Shown here piece by piece: positions 11,701 to 23,200 of a stretch of DNA of 64,000 bases. Position 1 is the first letter of the stretch. Every line of letters starts with the position of its first letter. The position numbers and the translations under genes were made by a program. The notes beneath the pieces are model-generated. The model did no database searches, was not told where the DNA came from, and saw only the letters and a list, made by a program, of their open reading frames with translations. Origin of the DNA: Plumapathes pennacea (taxonomy: Eukaryota > Cnidaria > Anthozoa > Antipatharia > Myriopathidae); the NCBI GenBank assembly GCA_964036295.1, contig OZ038473.1, positions 1,743,501-1,807,500 on the forward strand. The letters run 5' to 3'.

Positions 11701-12400
11701 CTTTCACGAAACAAAAACAGGGAACACGTGACCATGGGACCCGTAAATTAATTTTAGGTTTTTCCCAGCACAAGTTTAGAGATACCCTACTGATCCTTGT
11801 CGTGCGGCCGTGCTTGAAAAACATTTTCTCACGAGCAGTGCGTTCAAGGTAGCATCTTTATCGCTTTGCCTGCTGAACCTGTATTTTAGCTTGATCCCCT
11901 ACTTATTGCAGTGAATGATTGTTTTATGCAAGAATTAGACATACTTCATTCTAAATCAAATGTGTCCGTATCAAGTAACACCTGTATGCACGACATATTT
12001 GCACAAATCGGCGGATCTGAAGACTAGAATGCAAATAAATGATAATATATTAATTTTTGTCATAGTTCACAATATCATATAACAATTCATAAAGCAAAGT
12101 ATAACTACATGGACGAAGGTTAATACTAACTATATAAATAAATGAGTTTTCAAACTTGAGGAGATTAGTTCTAACCAAGGTGTCCTGGTTGTCGCAACGT
12201 TTATATATCAGTTTTTACGACTGCGTGCTCTAATTCTCTGTCCACATAATCTTATTGTTAATCTGTGTGTGCAAACATCCGAAAATTAGAAGTCAATACC
12301 TTAAATTAAAAAATAAAAACCATGCACCTGCGTAGGACATTATCAAGATTAATATCAGTTTTGACATAATAACCTATTGTAAAAGTCGTACCTCCTCACT
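8707..12400. other. Intergenic, no supported gene
   Basis: No frame has a recognisable domain. Small features include inverted palindromic phrases near 8820-8930, a GC-rich tandem of CCAGCGCACCGG near 10258-10295, and a duplicated NLR 3' fragment at 11011-11295. On the minus strand a short segment at about 10588-10544 is flanked by a fair acceptor and a strong donor (AAG then GTGAGT). It could be a 5' non-coding exon of the NLR gene, but this is only a possibility. Confidence 0.4.
11011..11295 (-). repeat. Duplicated 3' end of the NLR gene
   Basis: The segment matches the 3' flank and last few codons of the NLR gene at about 970-1215. Shared phrases include GGCAAAGAAGGATTTATC, GATAAAAGAAAATATC, GGACAGCAACGATAATA and CTTGAGAGT. 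Similarity stops within the last coding bases. It is therefore a fragment of a duplicated gene end, with no upstream coding region visible beside it. Confidence 0.7.
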
Positions 12401-12470
12401 CAGTTGAAGCTTCGGGTCGTGTTCTGTGGAGCACTAAATAAATTACAAACTGAAGAGGTAACCAGACGAT

Positions 12471-13437
12471 ATGGACGAATCGCTGCGCCAACTAACCGAC
12501 GAAGCTCCACCCACACCAACTTCAGTGTCCTGTCTAAACTTCCCGAGTGCCTATTTTGAAGTTGGCGGCAGTTCTGTTCCTTATGCCGTGAATGCTACGC
12601 TAAATGTCCCGCTTGCTCTCGTGGCAATCGCAGCGAACATGATGGTTTTCTCGGCATTTTTTAGGTGTAACTCCATCCAAAGGCCTTCTAAGCTTTTACT
12701 GTGCAGTCTCGTTTTGACCGACTTTGGCCAAGGTCTGGTCACACAGCCTCTGTTTATAGCGTTGCTTTGTTTCCAAAGCTGGAAGGCTTTATACCGTGTC
12801 CTGTATGTGTGGCGTTGCTTTTGTCCTCATTGCATCGCTGTTCACTTTTGTTTCTCTAACGACAATGGCGGCTGTAAGTCTGGATCGCTACATTGCCTTG
12901 TTCAGCCATCTTAGGTACCATGACATCGTTACAACTAAGCGAGTTTTTGCACTTCTCGTGATAATCTGGTTTTCTGGCGGAGTCTTCGCGTCGACGTGGT
13001 TTTTAAACGAGATGTTATTTGGCCCTCTGGCACTTGGCTATAGTATTTTCATGTTTCTTATGACATCTTTAGCTTATATTAGAATCTACAGGCGATTATG
13101 TCGCCGTCATAGCACTCGAGTACAAGAACGACTTAACATCAGCCTGCACCATGACGCTGGGAATACGCTGAATGTGACACGATACAGACGAACAGCATCC
13201 ATAATGCTATGGCTTCACGGACTATTTATCCTTTGCTACGTGCCATTTGTTATTGTCGAGATCATCAAGCAGACATGGGAACATAACAACATCACCCAGA
13301 TTATAGGCGAGTTTTCCGTTACTGTTTTGTTGATGAACTCAAGTCTAAATCCACTCTTGTTTTGCTTGCGTCTCCCTGAAATTCGGACTAGGGTTCTGCA
13401 AATTCTTAGAAATTTATGTTCGTTTACGGATAATTGA
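12471..13437 (+). pseudogene. Class A GPCR, intronless, with a one-base frameshift
   Basis: Two overlapping frames together make one rhodopsin-family receptor of about 320 residues. The first (from ATG 12471) gives an outer N-terminus, TM1, TM2 and the tryptophan before TM3. The second, from about 12780-12796, gives the TM3 cysteine, the DRY motif (SLDRYIALF), TM4, TM5, a TM6 with CYVP, and a TM7 with NPLLF in place of NPxxY, ending at TGA 13437. The frame changes by one base between 12780 and 12800. The rest is well kept, so this is either a young pseudogene or a sequence error. The ligand cannot be told. Cnidarian genomes carry many single-exon receptors of this sort. Confidence 0.75.
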
Positions 13438-13460
13438 ATCCTTCCAGTATTGTGGTTTTA

Positions 13461-13640
13461 ACGTGAGCGTTTTTAAACTCCTAAGCTCAGAATACAAATT
13501 CTCCCAACCACACAAGAAGAAAATATATGAATGCTGTTATGAGAAGTGATAGTTTGATCAGCTTTCAAGTTATCAAATGCCAAGTCCTCTATAATACTAT
13601 GATATGATATATTAATGGTGAAAAAGTGAACTGAATACTT
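13461..13640. repeat. Dispersed repeat family C, degenerate copy
   Basis: Contains CTCAGAATACAAATTCTCCCA, GAAGTGATAGTTTGATCAGC and related phrases shared with copies at about 25455-25662, 26935-27128, 41880-42098 and 59803-60012. It lies just after the GPCR stop codon. Confidence 0.55.
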
Positions 13641-13681
13641 GTGGTTGATTGGCCTAAACGCGAGGTAAAAAAAGAAAAGTC

Positions 13682-13884
13682 TCATGTAACTAGATGCCAG
13701 TACATTCTTTGATTATAGCCCTCTTCCAGAAACTTGATCTGTTCCCGGCGGTGTTTACGGCGCAGTTCCTGGTACTTTGTTTTAATAGCCTGGTGGAATG
13801 CACGCACCACTGCCGACATTTCCTTCTTCAGCTTTTGGGGGTCGGGCCTGGGAGCAACCTCTAACATCTCGATCATCTCGTGAC
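13682..13884 (-). CDS. Receptor last exon: basic cytoplasmic tail
   Basis: The exon starts after a CAG acceptor in phase 1 and codes for about 67 residues rich in Lys, Arg and Glu. It contains KLKKEMSAVV and YQELRRKHRREQIKFLEEGY and ends at the stop at 13682. The helical, heptad-like pattern suggests a short coiled coil on the inner face of the membrane. I do not recognise a named domain. Confidence 0.8.
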
Positions 13885-14184
13885 CTGCCCAGACAAATCA
13901 AATGTGAAATTCAGCTGTTTACGCCCATACCTACCCATTGATTCCAAGTTCTAATCGCAACTTCTCGGCTATTTATTACTACCGTAATGATTCTAATAAC
14001 GGCCCGGGGCGCTTATTTAAGCTTATTGGAGACAGGGCGCTCATTAGAATCACTACGGTATTATGAATAATTTTATTAAGTTTTCCATGCACCCAAGCAA
14101 ATTTCAAAATATGGGTCATTTCCAAAAAAGAGTATTTTCTTTCCATTGAAGAATTTCCGTTATATAGACTTCAGAAAAACAGTT

Positions 14185-14220
<36 letters not shown>

Positions 14221-17200
14221 GTGTGTGTGTTTTAGGAGAATTGACAACAATAGACAGTATAAAATAGATTTTCAACTACTCATACAAGTTCGTTTCTTGG
14301 TAGTGGTGTGGGTTGCCAGGAATTAGAAATATTCTAGTTTGACTCAAATTATTTGGCAGAATGAAGGGGGGTACGTGGGACCACTTACCTTCTGCTACTG
14401 TTCCGTATTTACTTGTAGTTTTTCTTCTTCGTCGAAAACATTCCCAGACGAGACCAAACACGACAAATACTGCTAACGCACTTCCTAGAACCGTCAGAGA
14501 CGTTCTGTAGAAAACTGATCGATGCGTTAAAAGCGACGACGATTTCTTGATAGGAAAGGAAGTATCATCCGCCTGCAATGAATTATGGGATCACAGCATC
14601 ACTGCAAGTCTCCAGGAGGGAAGAGTAAAAAAGTAAAAGACAAATCGAGACACAAAACCACAGATGGGATAAGGCAGTTAGCTGATTCGTGTCTGCATAC
14701 CTCAATAGGGTCGATATTCCGCCCGATTACCCGAGTTATTAACTCGTTTTCCGACTTTACAAAATCCCTGAAACACGTGCTCAATTTGACAGCATCCCCC
14801 GAGAGCGCGATGCCCATGGCGGACTTGTAGCGAAGTGGAATGATTTCTTTGATCCTTATCCAGTTCTGGCTGAAGTATTTCTTTTCGCTTGCTGTAGCGT
14901 ACGAGTCCAGTAGAGCTGCATGAACCCGATTAGCTTCCAGGGCCTCGTATATTTGATAAAGGTTTCCGTAACTTGAGCCTATCGAAAGAGCAGAACAGTT
15001 TAAATAGACATGTTTCCGTTTCACAGGCAGCCCCTTACCCCTCCCCCACCCCCCCTCCCCCAGAAAGAAAGAGCGCGCGTGACGTGCAGGTTGCTCGCAC
15101 AAGACCCCGCGCTAACTGCAGAGAGGCTACATATAGACATTCATAAACGAGATGGTGTCGTGATTAGTACCCTCGCAGGCTCGGAGATTATGTTTCATTA
15201 TATTTAGGTCTATTTTCGGATGACTGTCGAAAGCAATGGTATATTATATTGCTTTAATGCGCTTTTGCATTGGTCCTAACAAGCTTGGGAGTATTTGTTA
15301 ATAAAAACAAAAACAGAATCCGGTGCGATCTGTTCACTCGTTCGCACAGGCAAACGCAAACTAATTTCAGTTAGTAGGCTTCGGGTTCATGGAAAGGATT
15401 ATTTTATAGCCTTAGTTTGTAATTGGCGCTGTAATGACTGTGGTTTTGATTTTCGAAAGTCATCCTAAAACGCTCTGATGGATTTGTGTCAGTACCTGGG
15501 TCAAGAACTGCATTTCTTCGAACTGCCAGTTTATATTCCGAGGAGTTGGCGATTGCCGCCACCTATTGTAATTATTCAAGGAATCGAGTTAAGTACCGGT
15601 CTATACAGAAAAAACGTGACAAAGTAAAACACAAATTATTCGACATGACAAAAATCCATTTGTAAAAGCAAAAAGGCAAGCAAACCGTCGTTCCATAAAG
15701 GATGTGGTCCGAATCAAATACCATTGTCATCAGGGCAGCTGTTATACTGCTTGTCATGACGGCGATCAATACGATACCAAACCATGTCCACACAGATGCA
15801 AAACAGCGCCCCAGAAAGGATTTTGGAATACGATCACCGTATCTGGGCAAAAACAGCAGCATCACGTTAAACAATCTGGGCCCGGTTTTTCGAAGGTCGA
15901 TTAAGCTAATCCAAGATTAACGAAATTCTTTCTCTCGACCTCTCTGTCATTAAACTGCTTGGTTTTGTTAAAAGATGGATTAGAAAGCTTGTTCCAGCTT
16001 AAAACATTATCAAGAAAGTCGTTGTGGACGAAACTTTCACGTTTTCAGGCTAAAAAAATGACAAGAAAGTTTAGACCTAATCCAGGATTAGCCTAATCGT
16101 GCTTTGAAAAACCGGGCCCTGGTAGTTTATTTACAACCAGAAGAAAAGAACTAGGAAGACAAAACAAAAATACAAGAGGAACAAGAAAAAGATTTTAGAA
16201 CAATAACAACAACAAAATCCGGAAGGACCGAGGGAAAAAAAATACAAGGAGAACAAGGGCAAGACTTCACCGAGAAGGAAAGACCTATTTTTAAAGTGAA
16301 TGGATACTCGCACTTCCTACCCCACTGTCGTCATGGTAACAAATGACCACCACATGCCCTCCATTGTGCCGCTTATAAAGGATTCTGTGAAATTCTTAGA
16401 TTCATGTCTTACATCCTACAAGAAGAAACAAAAGAAAACATTTAGGAGATCGTGGCTCCGCTTGCTGTGTTTTTTGTTATATTATCAGGGCTGTTGTTGT
16501 TGTTGTTGCTGTTGTTGTCTGCGGCAGTAATAAACATTTTGAAACTTTGAATCTGTTCCTTGGCTTTTCTTTCTGTTTTTTTAAAGTGGCGTTTTCAAGT
16601 CCATAGTCCTTTGCGCGCCGAAACCCTTGGACCGCCATTTTAGGATCTTTTTAACTCTCGTTTGAGGAGGAGATTAGTTTTTTTGGCTTTGAAGATGTAA
16701 ACGAAAACATTGCGGTGTTTTTCTCCCTCCCAGTTCGACAAGCATACTCACCAATATCCAAATGGTGATTCCAGCCAGATAAAGCATGACCATTGCAAAT
16801 ACGACTTGAGGCCAGCGTCCCGAGACAGCCCATAGAACTTCGCCATATATCTTTCTAATTTTTATAGTGTAAATGACAATGTTTTTAACAAGGTGTTACG
16901 AGTAAATAACGCTAAGGTAATAATTACGGGCCCTGGTGACGTCACCACACAGCATTACACTATACAACATTTATACATTACAGTACATAGCATTACACCA
17001 TATACAACATTACATTACACTATATAACATTACACCATACCTTTGACCATCAGTGACTATGAAAGCCACGCCAGGTTTCTCCAAGACAGGAATAAACTCA
17101 TAACTATCCTTAGTACGGTCATTAGATTCCTGGTCCATGCTTCCAGCGACAGGAAAACTCAAAGACGTTTGACTATTTAAGGAATTTGATACTTCAATGA

Positions 17201-20200
17201 CTCCCTGTTTCTTGGCTTTTTTTCCTTGTCCGTCATGAGAGTAATCCACGATGGACGGCCCATTCTCGCACGATCCACAGCACTGTGCTACCATGTCGGT
17301 TATGATGGCAGGGATGATCCCACCGTTATGTGTGTACGAGCCGTCAGTGGCTTCTATGACGTATGGGGGATGGGCCCACCAATTAGTCGAAAGGGACGGG
17401 TGACAATTACAGGTTTCTACAATAAAGGGAAATGGTAGGACACTAGTTTAATGGTCACTCGCATTTCTTGGTCACGTAAAATAGATAAAAGTTAGTTACG
17501 ATATTTTCTTTGGTGCTGAAAAGCTTACTATAAATGATCCAGAAGCCAACTAAACAGCTTGTCGGAAAGCACACCGAGGGACCATAAAATGTGAGTTTTA
17601 GGGGAGCCAAAGTCATTTTTGCACATGACACAATGTACACTGTTACATCGAGTCATGCATATAATTGTGCACTAATAAGCACATGCGACATACTAAAAAT
17701 ATGATATTTGCATACAGTTTTTTGATCTAGAGGTCAGAGAAATTCATTTATCTAGCATTGTTTTGAAAGTGGTTATTTTATATAGCCCATATATTTACTC
17801 GTCCAAATTTTCAAATCCATACAGTCATACCCGTCATAGACTAACAGTGGCTCAAAATAATACACAGCAGATATGCTTGACACATTTAAGATAGCTAACA
17901 ACAGCAAGTCTTACTTGCAGTTACAGTTGCCCAAGGTCCATGGCCCTTCACTGTTCGTGCAGCAATTCGTATTTCGTATTTCACATTGTTCTTTAAGCCT
18001 TTTATATCCCGTTGTTCGGACGATGCATTAGTCCGTATCGCCGTCCCCGCAAAAGATTTGTTTCTGTTCGCAATCCTGTACTGGATCGTGAATCCACGAA
18101 GTATTCCATGAACTTTGTTTTGGGGAGGGCGCACCCATTTCAAAGGAATCCTAGTTGAACTAACGTCATCTTTTGCTCTGACTGATTGTGGAGGGACGGT
18201 TGGAACTGCAACGATAAATCAGGGACTTTTATGGAGTTTTTTTTTCCATGCTCCTAAAAAATGTGCATTTTATGCTTTCACCTTAGCCAGACAACAACTG
18301 TCTTGTGGCTCAAATAGTCATGTACGTATTTAATATTGGACAACTGTCCCTTCACTCTCCCTCAAGATTGTAAGGTGCTTTGATTTTGCGTTTGCAACGC
18401 TATTAACAAGTACAAACAAATTTAGCAATAACATATACAACGAAAACAAACTTTAAAATTTAAAATTTAAAAAAGTTAATCATAAATTCAGTAGTTTGGC
18501 TCCTGGTTAACTGAAATTTTCACAGCTTTTGTGATTGGTGTTGTGATTACTTTGTGGTGTTGATTTTACGAAAAAAATCCTAAAACAGATTGCTCTAGCA
18601 TCGAACTTCATTCTCAACTCTTACCGTCCTCATCCGTGGTTTGAATGATAGGCGAGGACTCCTTACCATTCCCCTTAATAGTAAATGCCAAAACCGTTAT
18701 GGTGTAGTTGGTATATTTCTGTAGATACCCAATAGTTGTTCTGCGCTCTCCGGGTGGTATCACAACCTCCTTGAATTCCGCGTTTGAATCGATAGTTTTC
18801 TTGTAAAATACTTTATATCCTCTGAGATGCCCGTGCACACAGCAACTGGGGACTGGGTCCCAGTAGATTTTTAGTTCCCTGGAACTAATATTGTCTGCTC
18901 GAAGGTTTTGAGGAGGCTGACTGGGAACTAGTAACAAAGAAAACTAAAGTGAAATTCCCACACGAACACGTAATACTATTTTACTGACATGACTTGTATG
19001 ATAAAATGTGCACTCATATGGAACACGAGAAATGACGAGAATAGCCAAATGGCAATTTGAATAAAAAATACATCGCATTCTTTTGCCGCTTTTATTTGAA
19101 AATAGCTAATGTGCCTACTGCACATGCGTAACTAAACACTATGCTATAATCTAAAACCTTGTTAACTGCTTGTCGTTCGACTGTTCGTAGCCAATCACAA
19201 CAAATCCTTCTGTGACGTAGTCATCGCAACTACTCTAAAGCGAACGAATAGTCGTCGAGAAGAGTTTAATTTAACTACTTCGCAGTAGACACATGTACGC
19301 TTTGCGGACCTATTTTTTTCGTAATGTCAGACACAAAACAAAACAACACGTACATTGGCTTGCCGCTCGAGCTAAGTTTAATGTTGAGGTCTCGTTTTGC
19401 GAACAAGTGATCAAATGATAGAGGAATAGAAGATAAGGATAAGTAAATGGATAACTTTATCGAACTGTAACGAAACACGTAACGAAACAAGACGTACCGT
19501 CTTCATCAGTGGTCACCTTTATAGGTGTCGACCCAGCTCCCTCTCCTTTTCGTGTAAAAGCTCGCACTTCTATGGCGTATTTCGTAAACTTTGAGAGTCC
19601 CGTCACTTCAACAGAGTGATTGCTTGAGTCTTTAATGATTATAGGCAAGGACACAGCTCTGCGCCTATCTGTGGCTTTTCTGTAGTACACGCTGTAACCC
19701 CTTAGAATGCCATGCACAAAGGACTCTGGGACATTCCCCCAACTCACGTTTAAACCCGTTGAGCTTGTGTTGTGAGCGTTGACATTTTGCGGTGGGGCGC
19801 TGGGAACTAACACAAACAGTTTAATAATACATGATTACATACTTATTTATAACACAATCGTAACTTGTCTGTATTCTAGGATTATAATTGACACCTAACC
19901 TTTTAGCGTGTGTAAATGGGGCTTGGCAATATTACTTTCTTCACATGTTTTTCCAAAGTTTGATCTGAACACCAACAAAACTCGCTTGGACCATATTAAG
20001 TCAACACAGGCGTAAAATTTCATCTGTTATTCACTCGGTCACATGCACACTTTTTATTTAGTCCCATTTACTTGCTTAGTTTTCGATTCTTACCGTCTTC
20101 GTCGGTTGAGGCATTAACGATTCCAGACTCGGCTCCATTGCCTTTCAATGTGAAAGCCAATACCATTATCATATATGATGTGTACTTGTGTAATCCCTTA

Positions 20201-23200
20201 ATCTCCAGTCTATCGGCGCTTCCCACTGCTGTTTTATAGTTGTACGTGGAATTTAAACTGGAGGCTTTCCTATAGAACACCCGATATCCACGAAGGTTGC
20301 CGTGAATTGCCTCCTGGGGGACTAGATACCAGTTCACCATGAGACTGGTCGAACTTGTGTTGTGCGCGCTGACGTTTGTAGGTGGGAGACTGGGAACTAG
20401 AGAAACGTGTAATAGAGTTAACGGGGGCAACATACGAGTTAAATACGAAGCTGGTGAGGATTACTGGCGAACGATGCCCTGGATACCTTGTATACCTTAG
20501 TTAGATGAAAGTTAAAACTATCAATTCTCACTAACCTTTCAAGAAGAATATGTATGAGTGATGTGGGAGAGTTGATAGTGAAAGGGTTAAAGATGTACGA
20601 AGATACAAACCGTCTTCATCCGTGGACACCAGAATGCTTTGCGACCTCGTTCCGTTGCCGATTCGAGTGAACGCAAGAACTTTTATGACGTAACGAGTGA
20701 ACTTCCTCAGTCCTTTTATTTCAACTTGAAGAGTATCAGGGCCCGTTGTGAAGATTCTGGTGTAGTTCCTAGACTCCACTGCCCGCTTAGTCAGCACTCG
20801 ATATCCTTTAAGAACACCGTGAACGTAATGAAATGGCACTGGGTCCCAGGTCACCATCAGACTTGTGGAGCTCGTGTTTTGGGCGATGACGTTCGGAGGT
20901 GCAAGACTGGGAACTAAAACAAGCACTATGATTTCAATATTCGCCATGTACAGTATTTACAGTGAAAATTATTTGAATACGATAATACTCTTACACATAT
21001 AGATAAGAAAATACGCGGTGAGAGACAACTTTTTATATCGGTGAAGCAATTGGGCTGTTTGCGCTGTATTGTGTTGTGTGTTGTGATTGGTTTCTTATCT
21101 GTTGATTGGCACCTGTCAAAGTATTATGATGAAATTTGAGTCGCACTATACTAGAGGCTTTCTCTCGCTCAATAATACACAGTCTTACTGTAGACCACTC
21201 TCACTAAGACGATCACAACCTTGACATGATGTCAAGTCAAACCGAATTTAAGTCACTTAGTCCAATCTCTCACCATCTTCTTCAGTTGAAGTCTGAACTG
21301 GAAGCGAAACTTTTCCATCTCCTGCTTTGGTGAATGCGAGCACCGCGACAATGTATGTTGTGTATTTGTCCAAGTTTCTCAACTCCAGTTCCAGTGACCC
21401 TGGGCCAGTGATGTTTATCTCCACATTTGAGTCATTTTCCCTCTTGAACATGACTTTGTATCCAAGGAGGTTGCCGTGAACAAACTCTATAGGGACTGGA
21501 TCCCAGCTAACCAGAAGGCTGGTCGAGCTAGTGTTATGGGCATGGACTCGAGTTGGCGGAGAGCTGGGGACTAAATGAAATATATAAATTAAAAAAAAAA
21601 ACTATGGTGTTGTTAGTAATGCATTCCAGATATTGACCACGTGGTTAAAATGCTGATTAATCTGTTCGCTCCCAAGAATGATCGACTTCAATTTTCTCCT
21701 CCAGTTTCTCGCCAGAAATATATCATACAGTAAGGAGAACTTGACTTTTGATAGCTGGCTCAGAGAGCTGATCGAACTATCAATTATCACTACATCACTC
21801 ATACATTTATTTCTTAAAAGGTTGGGAGAATATTCGGAGCTTACATCAAAAAGAGGCTCACCATCCTCTAAAGTTTTTACGTTGATTGGTGCACTAATAG
21901 TTCCTAGGCCCCAAGGAGTCATTCTTCGTATCCAGATGGTGTAATTCGTGAACTTCTTCAATCCTGTTATCGTAACATTTCGCGCTGTATCGTTAGCTGT
22001 CTTCAGTCCAGTTACGTTTTCACTACTTGATGTCAAAGCGAACGTCAGGTAAAATCCAATGGTGGTGTTCAGGCAATCTGCGCATGCCCAGGAGATGTAA
22101 ATTTCTGTCGAAGCTGTTGCAACCGCAGTTTGGATGGTCAGCGGCTTACCTGGTACTAAACAATTCAGAAAAAATCCTTTGTTACTAGGTGGTAAAATGT
22201 TTCGTTAAAATCGGCCAATTAGAGCCGTTGTTAAGGCGTGCGGCTCCTCATGTGTGTGGACTAAATTTTAGTGATTATACAATGTCATACCATTATCTTT
22301 CAGTAGATAAACTGGAACGTCTCCAAGTTTTCCATATTTGTAAAGTGCATCGTAAAGGAGAGTGAAATGGCTCATTTGTGCCTTTTGACCAAACACGATG
22401 TTTACATCTGCGAGAACGCTTCCATTTCTATTGAATATAAGAAAATGAAATCAAGTCATTTTGATCCTCCTTGATATGTATGCATGTTCAGAAACGCTGT
22501 TGATGTCGCGACAAACACTAAAAATTAAACTGATACAACCAAAAAAAAACATACAACACAAAACAACCGAGAACAATTAGACGTGGAGTTTTGTCTTCTC
22601 ACCTACCTAAAGCGAAGGCAAGTTACGTATCTAAACTGCGATTCATTTTGATACATGCTTCGCACCTGAAATAAACGAAGAAGAAACAAAGTCGTGCTGA
22701 AAAATAGAACTTAAATTTTGAAAGGCTTGCGCGTTGTAAAGGGTTTTTCATTTTGAGTTTGTAAGGGACATATCCTACTTTTTAATTTTACTTACATTAC
22801 TCTCGAGTTTGCTCGACAGGTTTCTGAAAGCCTCGCTTTTCGCGTTGGATAAGTTACTCGTCCATTCAATTCCCAGCAGACAGACCGTGAAGTCTATGCG
22901 GACAACTAGGGTAAAAGAAAATAATAATATGAAAAGTCTGGCAAACATGCAAGACAGTTCCATGAACAGCAATGGCAAAAATGGAATTTCTAATTAATCG
23001 TAGTCATTGAACCAACGTCTCGATTTAGGCCTGCATCGTATATGCACTTATACATGGGAATTTTTGGGATGACTATTTTGGAGTCTAAACCGTTCGTTTG
23101 CCAATCAATTCTCGTGTATTTCAGAAAAACCTCAATAAACTGACATATTGGATTATTATTTTGGCCGTTTGCGTGGCAAACACCTGATACTGATCAGCTA

